Below are positions 48,040 to 57,393 of a stretch of 64,000 nt of DNA, one piece after another (position 1 is the stretch's first letter; each line of letters begins with the position of its first letter). The stretch lies in NCBI RefSeq assembly GCF_016864375.1, contig NZ_CP069354.1, forward strand, positions 5,043,501 through 5,107,500, written 5' to 3'. The stretch comes from Microvirga sp. VF16 (GTDB lineage: Bacteria > Pseudomonadota > Alphaproteobacteria > Rhizobiales > Beijerinckiaceae). The notes beneath the pieces were generated by a model, which had not been told where the DNA came from, did no database searches, and was given only the letters and a program-made list of their open reading frames with translations. Both the position numbers and the translations under genes were made by a program.

Positions 48040-49035
48040 ATGTTCAAGGGCTTAAAGTGCTTAAAGGCAGGCGCTGCAGTTCTCGCGATTGGTGCGGCGC
48101 TCATGACATCGAACGCAGCGGAAGCGGCCAAGGTTCGTGTGGTTTATGGCGACATCCCCAGCGTGGAATCCCTGCATCTCTTGGCGGCCTTCGAGCGCGC
48201 CAAGGAAAAGGGTGTCGATATCGAAATGACCTATCTGAAATCCGAGGATATCGCCGCTCAGGCTGTCGTCGGTGGTCAGGCTGACATCGGTGTCGGCGGT
48301 CCCTATGCACTCGTTCAGAAGGTCAAGGCTCCGATCCGGATGTTCATGCAGCTTTCAACGCTGCGCTTCTACCCGGCCGTGAACGGTCAGTTCTACAAGA
48401 CCTGGAAGGATCTGGACGGGCAGGAGGTTGCTGTTCACTCGCGCGGTTCCGGAACCGAGGCCATCATGAAGCTGATGGAACAGCGGCAGGGCATCAAGTT
48501 CTCCAAGATCAGCTACATCCCGGGCGCCGAGGTGCGCACAGGTGCTCTGCTCCAAGGCAACGTCAAGGCCAGCATCGTCGATTCCTCCGGTCGCCGTCTG
48601 CTCGAGACTCAGGCTCCCGGCAAGTTCGTCATCCTGCCGCTTGAGGGTGTGAACGCAACCGACGAAGCCTTGTTCGCCAACAAGGATTTCCTCGAGAAGA
48701 ATGCGGCAGACGTCGACAAGATCGTCGAGGCCATTCTCACCACCTGGCGCGAAGTGACAGCCAATCCGGCTGTTGTTTCCGAGTGGCGCGCCAAGTACAA
48801 GCTGCTGCCCGACCTGCCTGCTGCGCAAGCAAGTGACATCGGGCCTTATTTCGACGAGCTCGCGAAGGGCAAGGCCTTCCCGCTTAACGGCGGCGGGGTT
48901 GCAGCGGCGAAGGACGACTTCGCCTTCTATACCCTCTCGGGCCAGCTCACAGGTGAACCCGCCAGCCTGAAGGTCGAGGACTTCTGGGACACACGTTCTC
49001 TGGATCGCGTCGTTGCCAAAATCGGCTCCAAGTGA
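48040..49035 (+). CDS. NitT/TauT-type ABC transporter substrate-binding protein
   Basis: Periplasmic receptor of 331 residues. ATG 48040 follows GGGAGAG and gives a signal peptide with a cleavage near AEA-AK at about residue 28. The mature part has VVYGDIPSVESLHLLAAFERAKEKG, then VGGQADIGVGGPYAL and GSGTEAIMKLM, matching the family that includes SsuA and TauA. The substrate is unknown; aromatic acids or sulfonates are usual for the family. First gene of a five-gene operon. Confidence 0.9.
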   Translation: MFKGLKCLKAGAAVLAIGAALMTSNAAEAAKVRVVYGDIPSVESLHLLAAFERAKEKGVDIEMTYLKSEDIAAQAVVGGQADIGVGGPYALVQKVKAPIRMFMQLSTLRFYPAVNGQFYKTWKDLDGQEVAVHSRGSGTEAIMKLMEQRQGIKFSKISYIPGAEVRTGALLQGNVKASIVDSSGRRLLETQAPGKFVILPLEGVNATDEALFANKDFLEKNAADVDKIVEAILTTWREVTANPAVVSEWRAKYKLLPDLPAAQASDIGPYFDELAKGKAFPLNGGGVAAAKDDFAFYTLSGQLTGEPASLKVEDFWDTRSLDRVVAKIGSK

Positions 49036-49045
49036 GGTGACCGGC

Positions 49046-49891
49046 ATGATGGCCTCCTCCCAGGTGAATTCTCAAGTGAACGGCCCCGCGCGGGCCGTTC
49101 ATCCGCCGACCGGCTGGGGCTTGAGCCTCAGCCGACTATTCACGAGCCACCCAATCGCCGTGAGGGCAGTGTCCCTGGGACTCTTCTTCCTGATCTGGGA
49201 GATCGCCGGACGTGTGCCGATCAGTTATGCGTTTCCCACCTTCCTCGAAACGCTTTATGCCTTCGCCTCCATGCTGCTCGATGGCAGCCTCCTGGTGGCT
49301 TACGGATCGACCGTTCAGCCCTTGATCATTGGCATTGCCATTTCAGCCGTGGTCGGAGTGGGGCTCGGCATCGTGATGGGCTTGTCACGCAAGGCTGAGT
49401 GGCTCGTGGCACCACTGTTCATTGTCCTTCAATCTGCTCCCATGGCAGCCCTCATCCCGCTCATCACGTTCGTGTACGGCATCGGCCTGATGGCAAAGAC
49501 CCTCGCGGTTATCATGCTTGCCCTGCCGGTGATCGTCCTGAACGGCTACAAGGCGGTCCGAAACGCCAATCCTTCGCTGGTCGCCATGTGCCGTTCGTTC
49601 CAGGGCACGCGATTCCAGCAGATCACCAAGATCATCATTCCCGATGCCAGTCCGGTGATCTTTGCCGGACTGCGTCTCGGCCTTGCGGCCGGGTTCATCG
49701 GCGTCATCCTGGCCGAGCTCCTGATCACGCCGACCGGGATTGGTGATCTCATCACCTACCATCGCTCAGTGGCTAACTATGCGGAAATGTATGCCGCTGT
49801 GGTTTCCATCATCCTGGTCTCGACCCTGACGCTCGCCGCGCTCGAGGCATTCGAGGTTCGCGTGCTGCGCCCTGAAAAGAAGAGAGGCTGA
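49046..49891 (+). CDS. ABC transporter permease (NitT/TauT type)
   Basis: Inner-membrane permease of 281 residues with about six helices. Start chosen at ATG 49046 after GAGGTGA. The coupling loop reads NANPSLVAMCRSFQGTRFQQITKIIIPDASP, the BPD-transport pattern, followed by GLRLGLAAGFIGVILAE. It lies 10 bases after the binding protein. The operon holds two different permeases, which should form a heterodimer. Confidence 0.9.
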   Translation: MMASSQVNSQVNGPARAVHPPTGWGLSLSRLFTSHPIAVRAVSLGLFFLIWEIAGRVPISYAFPTFLETLYAFASMLLDGSLLVAYGSTVQPLIIGIAISAVVGVGLGIVMGLSRKAEWLVAPLFIVLQSAPMAALIPLITFVYGIGLMAKTLAVIMLALPVIVLNGYKAVRNANPSLVAMCRSFQGTRFQQITKIIIPDASPVIFAGLRLGLAAGFIGVILAELLITPTGIGDLITYHRSVANYAEMYAAVVSIILVSTLTLAALEAFEVRVLRPEKKRG

Positions 49892-49892
49892 C

Positions 49893-50693
49893 ATGACTGC
49901 TCCCACTGCTTCCATCCATGCCATGCCTCGGGTTGAAAGCGACGTTGCCGTCGAGGTGCGCAGCATCTGCAAGAACTACGGTGACATTGAAGCGCTGCGC
50001 CTGATCGATCTCGACTTTCCCCGCGGCAAGCTCACGACGCTGCTAGGCCCCTCCGGCTGCGGCAAGACCACCCTGCTCAAAATCATCGCCGGCCTCATCG
50101 AGCCGACGTCAGGTGAAGTGCGTGTGAACGGCAAGATCATCACCGGTCCCGGTCCGGAACGCGCCTTCGTGTTTCAGGATTTTGCCCTGATGCCGTGGGC
50201 AACGGTGATGCGCAATGTGGCCTTCGGGCTCGAGCTGAAGGGGATGGGCAAGGCCGAACGCCAGTCCATTGCCCGCCACTACATCGCCGAGGTCGGTCTC
50301 ACAGGATTCGAGGACAAGTACCCGCACGAACTCTCCGGGGGCATGCGCCAGCGCGTCGGTCTTGCACGCGCCTTCGCGGTCAATGCAGAGGTGCTGCTGC
50401 TCGACGAGCCGTTCTCCGCGGTGGACGAACAGAACCGCCGCAAATTCCAGGAGGACCTGCTGCAACTGGTGGAGAAGGAGCGTAAGACCTTCATCTTCGT
50501 GACGCACAGCATCGAGGAGGCCGTCTACGTGTCGGACCGAATCGTGCTGCTCTCGCGCCGGCCGAGCCGCGTCGCACAAATCATCGAACCGAAAATCGAT
50601 CGAACGGCCTCTCCCGACGCCATCCGCCGCGACCAGGGTTATCTCGATACCGTCGAGGAGATCTGGCAAGGCCTCAAGCACTACGTGGACTGA
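49893..50693 (+). CDS. ABC transporter ATP-binding protein (NitT/TauT type)
   Basis: ATPase of 266 residues. Walker A GPSGCGKTT, Q-loop FVFQDFALMPW, signature LSGGMRQRVGLARA, Walker B LLLDEPFSAVDEQNR and H-loop FVTHSIEEAVYVSDR are all present. The length and the VTHSIEEA motif fit SsuB/TauB. It starts 1 base after the permease stop. Confidence 0.93.
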   Translation: MTAPTASIHAMPRVESDVAVEVRSICKNYGDIEALRLIDLDFPRGKLTTLLGPSGCGKTTLLKIIAGLIEPTSGEVRVNGKIITGPGPERAFVFQDFALMPWATVMRNVAFGLELKGMGKAERQSIARHYIAEVGLTGFEDKYPHELSGGMRQRVGLARAFAVNAEVLLLDEPFSAVDEQNRRKFQEDLLQLVEKERKTFIFVTHSIEEAVYVSDRIVLLSRRPSRVAQIIEPKIDRTASPDAIRRDQGYLDTVEEIWQGLKHYVD

Positions 50694-50704
50694 GGAGAGC
50701 AGCT

Positions 50705-51457
50705 ATGACTCTTTACGGCTACCGGGTGCCGATGATGGCGTCCCTCCTGGTCTGGTGCCTGATCTGGGAGCTGGTCGGACAGTCCGGCCTGATGTTCCTG
50801 GTGCCGCCGCTCTCAAGCGTGCTGATGGCCGGCGTCACGATGGTACAGACCGGAACATGGCAAGCGGCCGCGCTGATCACGCTGCACAGCTTCGCCGTCG
50901 GCATGACACTGGCCATCGTGGTCGGCGTCACGTTGGGCGTGCTGATGGGGCGGTTCAAGGCGGTGGATGAGCTGTTCGGCATCTGGGTCAACATCTTCGT
51001 CAGCGCGCCGCTCTCGGCCCTGGTTCCGGTGTTGATGATTCTGTTCGGCATGGGCGAGACCACGGTCATCGTCACGGTCTTTCTCTTCGCGGTGTGGATC
51101 ATCGTGTTGGACACGCGAGCGGGCATTCAGCATGTGCCGAACTCGCTTATTGAAATGGGGCTCTGCTACGGTGCCTCTCCCTTCGCTCTTTACGGAAAAA
51201 TCGTTCTCCTTGCCGCACTGCCGGAGATCCTCGCAGGGATCCGACTCGGCCTTGTGCGCGGCGTAAAGGGTGTTGTGATCGGCCAGCTTCTGGTGGCGAT
51301 CATCGGTTATGGCGAGCTGTTTGAGCTTTATTCACGCAGCTTCGACATGGAGAACTTCTGGGCACTGACGATCATCCTCTTCGCTGCGGCGATGCTGATG
51401 TCGGCGGCCATCGAGTACATTGAGAAAAAAGTCGACTATTACGCAGGAGTAAGATGA
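50705..51457 (+). CDS. ABC transporter permease (NitT/TauT type), second subunit
   Basis: Permease of 250 residues. The coupling loop is VPNSLIEMGLCYGASPFALYGKIVLLAALPE, followed by GIRLGLVRGVKGVVIGQLL. Helices at about 10-30, 55-80, 95-135 and 190-235 are visible. GGAGAGCAGCT precedes the start. Its stop overlaps the hydrolase start (ATGATGA), tying transporter and enzyme together. Confidence 0.9.
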   Translation: MTLYGYRVPMMASLLVWCLIWELVGQSGLMFLVPPLSSVLMAGVTMVQTGTWQAAALITLHSFAVGMTLAIVVGVTLGVLMGRFKAVDELFGIWVNIFVSAPLSALVPVLMILFGMGETTVIVTVFLFAVWIIVLDTRAGIQHVPNSLIEMGLCYGASPFALYGKIVLLAALPEILAGIRLGLVRGVKGVVIGQLLVAIIGYGELFELYSRSFDMENFWALTIILFAAAMLMSAAIEYIEKKVDYYAGVR

Positions 51458-52161
51458 TGAATGCCCCTCTCGCCATGACCGGCTATGTCATTCAGCCGGC
51501 ACCGGTTGCCACGTTGCCTGTTCAGGGCAGCGACAAGCTCTTCCCGATCCACCGGATCTATTGCGTCGGCCGCAACTATGCTGAGCATGCGATCGAAATG
51601 GGGCACGATCCCTCCAAGGAGCCACCGTTTTTCTTCCAGAAGAATGCGGACAACATTGTCACGAACGGCAAGTTCCCCTATCCGGGCAAGACTTCCGACG
51701 TGCATCATGAGATCGAGATGATCGTGGCGCTCGCCAAGGGCGGCGACAACATCCCCGTGGAAACTGCTCTCGATCACGTCTTCGGCTATGGCGTCGGTCT
51801 TGACATGACCCGCCGTGATCTCCAGGGCGAGGCCAAGAAGCTGGGACGTCCATGGGAAGTCGGAAAGGCCTTTGAAGCCTCCGCACCCTGCGGTCCGCTG
51901 GTTCCCGCAAGCGAGATCGGCCACCCGACGTCCGGCGCGGTGACGCTGAAGGTAAACGGTGAACTGCGTCAGCAGGGTGACCTGAACCAGTTGATCTGGA
52001 AGGTGCCGGAGATGATCTCGTATCTATCTGGTCTGTTCACTCTGCAGCCGGGCGACATCATCATGACTGGCACGCCGGCTGGCGTCGGCGCGGTCGTGCG
52101 CGGCGATATCATGGAAGGCTTCGTCGAGGGCGTCGGGAAGATCGAAGTCGTCGTCGTCTAA
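51454..52161 (+). CDS. Fumarylacetoacetate hydrolase family protein (fumarylpyruvate hydrolase-like)
   Basis: Enzyme of 235 residues. It has IYCVGRNYAEHAIEMG, the metal ligands in VHHEIEMIVAL, DMTRRDLQGEAKKLGRPWEVGKAF, and the C-terminal PGDIIMTGTPAGVG. This pattern is closest to fumarylpyruvate hydrolases that cleave the last intermediate of gentisate breakdown, but no dioxygenase is encoded nearby. It may act on the compound brought in by the transporter or on a metabolite of it. Last gene of the GntR-controlled operon. Confidence 0.88.
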   Translation: MMNAPLAMTGYVIQPAPVATLPVQGSDKLFPIHRIYCVGRNYAEHAIEMGHDPSKEPPFFFQKNADNIVTNGKFPYPGKTSDVHHEIEMIVALAKGGDNIPVETALDHVFGYGVGLDMTRRDLQGEAKKLGRPWEVGKAFEASAPCGPLVPASEIGHPTSGAVTLKVNGELRQQGDLNQLIWKVPEMISYLSGLFTLQPGDIIMTGTPAGVGAVVRGDIMEGFVEGVGKIEVVVV

Positions 52162-52288
52162 CCTGTGTCGTCCGTATTGTAACGTCTCAATTCGGGCGAG
52201 GGGCTTTCAACACCGCAGCGCATCTCTATGTGCTGCGGTGCAATTTTAAGGCGGGACAACCGCCGTCCAAATCAATCAGGAGCCAAAA

Positions 52289-53503
52289 GTGGCGAAGATC
52301 AAGGTCGCGAATCCGGTCGTCGAGCTCGACGGCGACGAGATGACCCGCATTATCTGGCACTTCATCAAAGACAAGCTGATCCACCCGTATCTCGACATCG
52401 ACCTGAAATACTACGACCTCGGCGTCGAGCACCGCGACGCCACCAACGACAAGGTCACGGTCGAGGCGGCCGAGGCGATCAGGAAGTACGGCGTCGGCGT
52501 CAAATGCGCCACCATCACCCCGGACGAGGGCCGCGTCGAGGAGTTCAAGCTCAAGGAGATGTGGAAGTCGCCCAACGGCACCATCCGCAACATCCTCGGC
52601 GGCGTGATCTTCCGCGAGCCGATCATCTGCAAGAACGTGCCGCGCCTGGTGCCCGGCTGGACCCAGCCGATCATCGTCGGCCGCCACGCCTTCGGCGACC
52701 AGTACAAGGCGACCGACTTCAAGGTGCCGGGCAAGGGCCGGCTGTCGATCAAGTTCGAGGGCGAGGACGGCACGGTGATCGAGAAGGAGGTGTTCAAGTT
52801 CCCCGAGGCCGGCGTCGCCATGGCGATGTACAACCTCGACGAGTCGATCCGGGATTTTGCCCGCGCCTCGATGAACTACGGCCTGAACCGCAAGTACCCC
52901 GTCTACCTCTCCACGAAGAACACCATCCTGAAGGCCTATGACGGCCGCTTCAAGGACATCTTCGAGGAGGTCTACCAGAACGAGTTCAAGGCGAAGTTCG
53001 ATGCGGTGGGCATCACGTATGAGCACCGCCTGATCGACGACATGGTGGCCTCGGCGCTGAAGTGGTCGGGCGGCTATGTCTGGGCGTGCAAGAACTATGA
53101 CGGCGACGTGCAGTCCGACACGGTGGCGCAGGGCTTCGGCTCACTCGGCCTGATGACCTCGGTGCTGATGACGCCGGACGGCCGGACGGTCGAGGCGGAA
53201 GCGGCGCACGGCACGGTGACGCGCCATTACCGCGAGCACCAGAAGGGCAAGGAGACCTCGACCAACTCGATCGCCTCGATCTTCGCCTGGACCCGCGGCC
53301 TGAGCCATCGGGCCAAGCTCGACGACAACGCCGAGCTCGCCCGCTTTGCCGCGACGCTGGAGAAGGTCTGCGTCGACACGGTCGAGGCCGGCTTCATGAC
53401 CAAGGACCTGGCGCTCCTGGTCGGCGCCGAGCAGAAGTGGCTCTCGACCACCGGCTTCCTCGACAAGATCGACGAAAACCTCAAAAAGGCCATGGCCGCT
53501 TAA
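52289..53503 (+). CDS. icd: NADP-dependent isocitrate dehydrogenase
   Basis: Citric acid cycle enzyme of 404 residues that turns isocitrate into 2-oxoglutarate with NADPH. It is of the eukaryote-like type usual in alphaproteobacteria: VELDGDEMTRIIW at the N-terminus, KSPNGTIRNILGG for isocitrate binding, LIDDMVASALKW and the C-terminal EAAHGTVTRHYREHQKG with the NADP-binding residues. GGAGCC precedes the ATG. Codon use is very GC-rich and strongly biased, in line with high expression. A clear terminator follows. Confidence 0.96.
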   Translation: MAKIKVANPVVELDGDEMTRIIWHFIKDKLIHPYLDIDLKYYDLGVEHRDATNDKVTVEAAEAIRKYGVGVKCATITPDEGRVEEFKLKEMWKSPNGTIRNILGGVIFREPIICKNVPRLVPGWTQPIIVGRHAFGDQYKATDFKVPGKGRLSIKFEGEDGTVIEKEVFKFPEAGVAMAMYNLDESIRDFARASMNYGLNRKYPVYLSTKNTILKAYDGRFKDIFEEVYQNEFKAKFDAVGITYEHRLIDDMVASALKWSGGYVWACKNYDGDVQSDTVAQGFGSLGLMTSVLMTPDGRTVEAEAAHGTVTRHYREHQKGKETSTNSIASIFAWTRGLSHRAKLDDNAELARFAATLEKVCVDTVEAGFMTKDLALLVGAEQKWLSTTGFLDKIDENLKKAMAA

Positions 53504-53529
53504 GCGACGCCAAACGCTCCGAGACGACC

Positions 53530-53556
53530 AAAGCCCGGCCCAAAGCCGGGCTTTTT
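53530..53556 (+). terminator. Rho-independent terminator of icd
   Basis: AAGCCCGGC, loop CCAAA, GCCGGGCTT, extended by an A-T pair and followed by TTT. It starts 27 bases after the icd stop. Confidence 0.9.
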
Positions 53557-54005
53557 GATGCCTTCGCCCTACGCATCAAACTCGACATTGCTCATGCTTT
53601 ATTCTGACAAGACATGACGGTTGTCGGCGATGCTTTTGGATGGTTCGACCCGCCGATTCTCAAAGTGTTTTGCGGAAGACCCATTATGCAAGGGCTGCGT
53701 CTACGATTGCCAGCAAGATCCCTCTACATTAATTCCATGCTCATTAGTTAAGCGCTCTGTCGGGTTGCGGGCTATCCGATATTGCCATTTTCCGACACAT
53801 GTTTGCGCAAATCGCTCAACAGGAACGCTAAGGATAGTTGAGAGCTCGACTGAGTAGCGTCTTTTGTCGCGCCTGGGTGAGGTGACAAGGAAGGCAGTAC
53901 ATCCGTGCCTGTCCTTGCCCCCCGGGCCAAGCGGCCACAGGGCTGACCTAAAGCGGTTCGATGACGGCCTCATGACGATGAAGATGCCGACTCCCCACTT
54001 CGCTA
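53557..54005. other. Gene-free stretch after icd
   Basis: About 450 bases between the icd terminator and the 3' end of the SDR gene. The small ORFs here have no recognisable protein features, and I see no RNA gene. Confidence 0.45.
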
Positions 54006-54848
54006 TTATCCGTTGTGTTCACCCCTGCCCGGCTGGCGAACCCCGTCGGCACTCGTGCGGCGGTAGCGTTCTGCCGGCAGGCGATGAGACACGTTCGGCA
54101 GGAGGGCTGCCCGCGCTGTTTTGAAGGCAACCCAGTCAGACACGTCGGGTAGCGCCGGAATCGTGACCCGCTCTCCCTGGTCGAGACCTACAAGCGCTGC
54201 ATCGACCATATCGCCGGTCTCCATAACAATGTCCTGCGGGAGAGCGTTGATATCGAGCCCTCCCTTTTCCCACAGTTCCGTTCGTGTCACGCCCGGCAGC
54301 ACGGCCTGAACTCGCACGCCGTATGGCGCAAGTTCGCTGTCGAGTCCTTCGCTGAACGCAAGGAGATAGGCCTTGCTGGCACCGTAGCCTACGCTGATGG
54401 CCGGCTGATCGCCCCGAATGGCAACCACGGAGGCAATGTTGACGATGTCTCCCTTCCGTCGCTGTGCCAAGCCGGGTGCAACGGCGCGTGCCAAGCGTGT
54501 CGCCACGACCACGTTGAGCTGGATCATCGCGTCGAGGCGCTCCGAATTCATGGCGATCGTCGGCCCGGCAACCGCGATACCGGCATTGTTGACGAGCATG
54601 GTGATGTCATCCGAGTAGAGCCGAGTCTCGACCTTACGAATGTCATCGGCATTCGCGAGATCGGCTCGCAAAATTTCGACTTTTACGCCCGTCTCTGCGA
54701 CGAGTCGGGCCATGAGAGCTTTCAATTTCGCCTCATCGCGGGCGACGAGAACGAGATCATATCCACGGCGGGCAAGACGATCCGCATAAACTGCTCCGAT
54801 GCCGGCCGAAGCGCCAGTGACCAGCGCCGTTCCTTGTCCTTTGCTCAT
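54006..54848 (-). CDS. Short-chain dehydrogenase/reductase
   Basis: SDR enzyme of 280 residues. The start at 54848 gives SKGQGTALVTGASAGIGAVYADRL; the longer frame upstream has no family similarity. NNAGIAV, NIASVVAI and YGASKAYLLAF (YxxxK) are visible. The C-terminus has a lineage-specific tail (PNVSHRLPAERYRR). It lies 55 bases downstream of the thiolase on the same strand and may act in the same lipid or ketone pathway. Confidence 0.9.
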   Translation of the reverse strand: MSKGQGTALVTGASAGIGAVYADRLARRGYDLVLVARDEAKLKALMARLVAETGVKVEILRADLANADDIRKVETRLYSDDITMLVNNAGIAVAGPTIAMNSERLDAMIQLNVVVATRLARAVAPGLAQRRKGDIVNIASVVAIRGDQPAISVGYGASKAYLLAFSEGLDSELAPYGVRVQAVLPGVTRTELWEKGGLDINALPQDIVMETGDMVDAALVGLDQGERVTIPALPDVSDWVAFKTARAALLPNVSHRLPAERYRRTSADGVRQPGRGEHNG

Positions 54849-54903
54849 ACCAGGTTCCTTCGGTTCAAGAGGAGGGATGCAACAGAGCCCATGAGCTGAC
54901 CAT

Positions 54904-56094
54904 TCAGGCCATGCGCTCGACGGCGATGGCGGTGGCCTCGCCGCCGCCGATGCACAGGGATGCGATCCCGCGGGACAATCCCCGGCGCTCCAGCGCATGC
55001 AGCAGGGTCACGATCAGGCGCGCACCGGTCGCACCGATGGGATGGCCGAGTGCACAGGCGCCGCCGTTCACGTTGAGGATGTCGCGCGGGATGCCAAGGT
55101 CCCGCTGCGCCGCCATGGCGACGACCGCGAAGGCCTCGTTGATCTCAAACAGATCGACGTCTCCCACGCTCCAGCCCACCTTGTCGAGGAGCTTGCGGAT
55201 CGCCGGGATCGGAGCGGTGGTAAACCAGGCCGGATCCTGGGAATGGGTCGCGTGCCCCCGGATTGCTGCCAGGACCGGGAGGCCTTCGCGTTCGGCGATC
55301 GAGCGGCGCGTGAGGACGAGCGCCGCCGCCCCGTCGGCATTGGCGGAGGAACTCGCCGCCGTGATCGTGCCATCGAGCCGGAAGGCCGGCTTCAGGGATG
55401 GGATCTTGTCCGGTGAGACCTTCAGTGGGTTCTCGTCCGTGTCGATGACCGTGTCGCCCGTCTTCCCGGTGATGACGATCGGTGCGATCTCGGCTGCAAA
55501 GCCCCCTTCCCCGATGGCCTGACGGGCCCGGGTGAGCGTCTCGATTGCGTAAGTGTCCTGGTCGGTCCGGCTGAACTGATAGACCTCCGCCGTCGCCTCG
55601 CCGAAATCCCCCATCGGCCGCCCGCCCTCATAGGCATCCTCGAGGCCGTCCATCATCATGTGGTCGATGAGGCGGTCGTGACCGACCCGGTAGCCGCTGC
55701 GGGCCTTGGCCAGAAGGTACGGCGCGTTGGACATGGACTCCATGCCGCCGGAGACGACGATTCCGGCCGAGCCAGCCAGGATCAGATCATGGGCAAGCAT
55801 AGTCGCCTTCATGCCGGAGCCGCAGACCTTGTTGACGGTCGTCGCGCCTGCTGCGTCCGGCAGGCCTGCCTGGCGAGCGGCTTGGCGGGCCGGCGCCTGC
55901 CCCTGACCGGCCGGTAACACGCAGCCCATGAGGATTTCATCGACCTTTTCGGCCGCAAGCCCGGCGCGGTCGAGTGCAGCGCGAATGACATGGCTGCCGA
56001 GCTTCGGGGCGCCCAGCCCCGAGAGACTGCCCTGGAACCGTCCGAGCGGACTGCGAGTGGCGGAAACGATCACGACCGGATCATGCGACGACAT
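54904..56094 (-). CDS. Acetyl-CoA acetyltransferase (thiolase)
   Basis: Thiolase of 396 residues if started at ATG 56094, which has GGAGA 5 bases upstream. It has IVSATRSPLGRFQGSLSGLG, the nucleophile in VNKVCGSGMKA, VNGGACALGHPIGATGAR with the catalytic His, and CIGGGEATA with the second Cys. It condenses or splits beta-ketoacyl-CoA. An operator lies just upstream, shared with the divergent TetR gene, so it is very likely controlled by that regulator. Confidence 0.93.
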   Translation of the reverse strand: MSSHDPVVIVSATRSPLGRFQGSLSGLGAPKLGSHVIRAALDRAGLAAEKVDEILMGCVLPAGQGQAPARQAARQAGLPDAAGATTVNKVCGSGMKATMLAHDLILAGSAGIVVSGGMESMSNAPYLLAKARSGYRVGHDRLIDHMMMDGLEDAYEGGRPMGDFGEATAEVYQFSRTDQDTYAIETLTRARQAIGEGGFAAEIAPIVITGKTGDTVIDTDENPLKVSPDKIPSLKPAFRLDGTITAASSSANADGAAALVLTRRSIAEREGLPVLAAIRGHATHSQDPAWFTTAPIPAIRKLLDKVGWSVGDVDLFEINEAFAVVAMAAQRDLGIPRDILNVNGGACALGHPIGATGARLIVTLLHALERRGLSRGIASLCIGGGEATAIAVERMA

Positions 56095-56104
56095 CGGGGT
56101 CTCC

Positions 56105-56128
56105 ATTATATGACTATTGACATATAAT
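56105..56128. promoter_or_regulatory. TetR-type operator palindrome
   Basis: ATTATATG, spacer ACTATTGA, CATATAAT: perfect 8-bp arms. It lies 11 bases before the thiolase start and 44 bases before the TetR gene. Confidence 0.6.
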
Positions 56129-56171
56129 ATGATGACGATAATGTAAAGTCTCCTAGGAATGGAGTGCGACA

Positions 56172-56798
56172 TTGCGTTACGAGAAGGGTCACAAGGAGCA
56201 GACCCGCAAACGCGTCCTCGACATTGCGGGAGCGCGGTTCCGCGCCAAGGGCATCGAGGGGACCGGGGTCGCCAGCCTGATGGCCGATGCCGGGCTGACC
56301 CATGGCGGCTTCTATGCCCATTTCAAATCGAAGGACGACCTTGTCCGGGAGGCGCTCTCATCCGCCCATGCGAGCAGCCGTGAGGCGTGGGTTGCGGACG
56401 CGAGGGCCGCCCGTGAGCGTGGGGAGGACGGGCTTGAGGCCATCGTGCGTCGGTATCTGCGCACGGTGCACCGCGACCAGCCGGAGGCAGGCTGCTCCGT
56501 CGCTGCGCTCGCGCCCGAGATCGCCCGCAACGATCCAAAGACCCGCAACATCATGGCCGATGCGGCAAGTGAGATCGTCGCGATCATCGCGGCCGAACTG
56601 CCCTCGTCCTTCCCCGAGGAGAAGGCAACGGAAACCGCCTATGCGATCTTCGGGCTGATGATCGGCACGCTACAGCTTGCCCGCGTCGCGACGGATCCTG
56701 CTCTCTCCGAGACGATTCTGCGCTCCGGCCAAGAAGCTGCTCTGCGCCTCGCCCGCGAGAGATATGAGAATCCAGTCATGAACCCGCCCAACTCATGA
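56172..56798 (+). CDS. TetR family transcriptional regulator
   Basis: Regulator of 208 residues. The N-terminal helix-turn-helix reads VASLMADAGLTHGGFYAHFKSKDDLVREAL at about 35-65, a pattern of the TetR group with AcrR/NemR-like C-terminal domains. The start is a TTG at 56172 with GGAG 7 bases upstream; no ATG fits the conserved N-terminus. It is divergent from the thiolase gene and followed by a MaoC-domain gene. Confidence 0.9.
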   Translation: MRYEKGHKEQTRKRVLDIAGARFRAKGIEGTGVASLMADAGLTHGGFYAHFKSKDDLVREALSSAHASSREAWVADARAARERGEDGLEAIVRRYLRTVHRDQPEAGCSVAALAPEIARNDPKTRNIMADAASEIVAIIAAELPSSFPEEKATETAYAIFGLMIGTLQLARVATDPALSETILRSGQEAALRLARERYENPVMNPPNS

Positions 56799-56832
56799 GG
56801 CTGCTTGGAAGCGATGAAGGGAGGGTGCAGAA

Positions 56833-57306
56833 ATGGACAGCCAAAAACGAGAGCATCTGTTTCTTGACGATCTGCACGTCGGCCAAACCTTCACCAGCGC
56901 ATCACACAGACTGGATGCCGAGCAGATCAAACGCTTCGCTGCGGAGTTCGACCCGCAGCTGTTTCACCTCGATGATGAGGCTGCAGCCCGGTCACTGTTT
57001 GCCGGCCTCGCGGCCAGCGGCTGGCACACGGCCGCTCTCACGATGCGCATGCTCGTGAACGGTGGCGCGCCCATCGCCGGCGGCCTTGTCGGCGCGGGGG
57101 CCGAGATCGCGTGGCCGAAACCGACCCGTCCCGGCGACGAACTCCATGTCGTCAGTGAGGTCATGGAGATCATCCCGTCCCGCTCCAAGCCGGACCGGGG
57201 TATCGTGGTTCTGCGCAGCGAAACCCGCAATCAGCGTGGCGAAGTCGTTCAGGTGCTGACGTCGAAGCTCGTGGTTCCACGCGGGCAGTCCAGCGCCAAG
57301 CGATAA
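56833..57306 (+). CDS. MaoC family dehydratase
   Basis: Hot-dog-fold hydratase of 157 residues. RFAAEFDPQLFHLDDEAA holds the Asp/His hydratase motif and FAGLAASGWHTAALTMRMLV is the second family stretch. It probably hydrates an enoyl-CoA. GGGAGGGTGC precedes the start, 34 bases after the TetR stop. With the thiolase and SDR it suggests a short beta-oxidation-like or ketone pathway under TetR control. Confidence 0.9.
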   Translation: MDSQKREHLFLDDLHVGQTFTSASHRLDAEQIKRFAAEFDPQLFHLDDEAAARSLFAGLAASGWHTAALTMRMLVNGGAPIAGGLVGAGAEIAWPKPTRPGDELHVVSEVMEIIPSRSKPDRGIVVLRSETRNQRGEVVQVLTSKLVVPRGQSSAKR

Positions 57307-57393
57307 GATGCAAGCTCGGTCGTTGGAAGATCCATTGGCCACGCAGATGCGGATGCTCCGTCTGCCTCCGAGATATGCCAAGTCCTGACCTTT

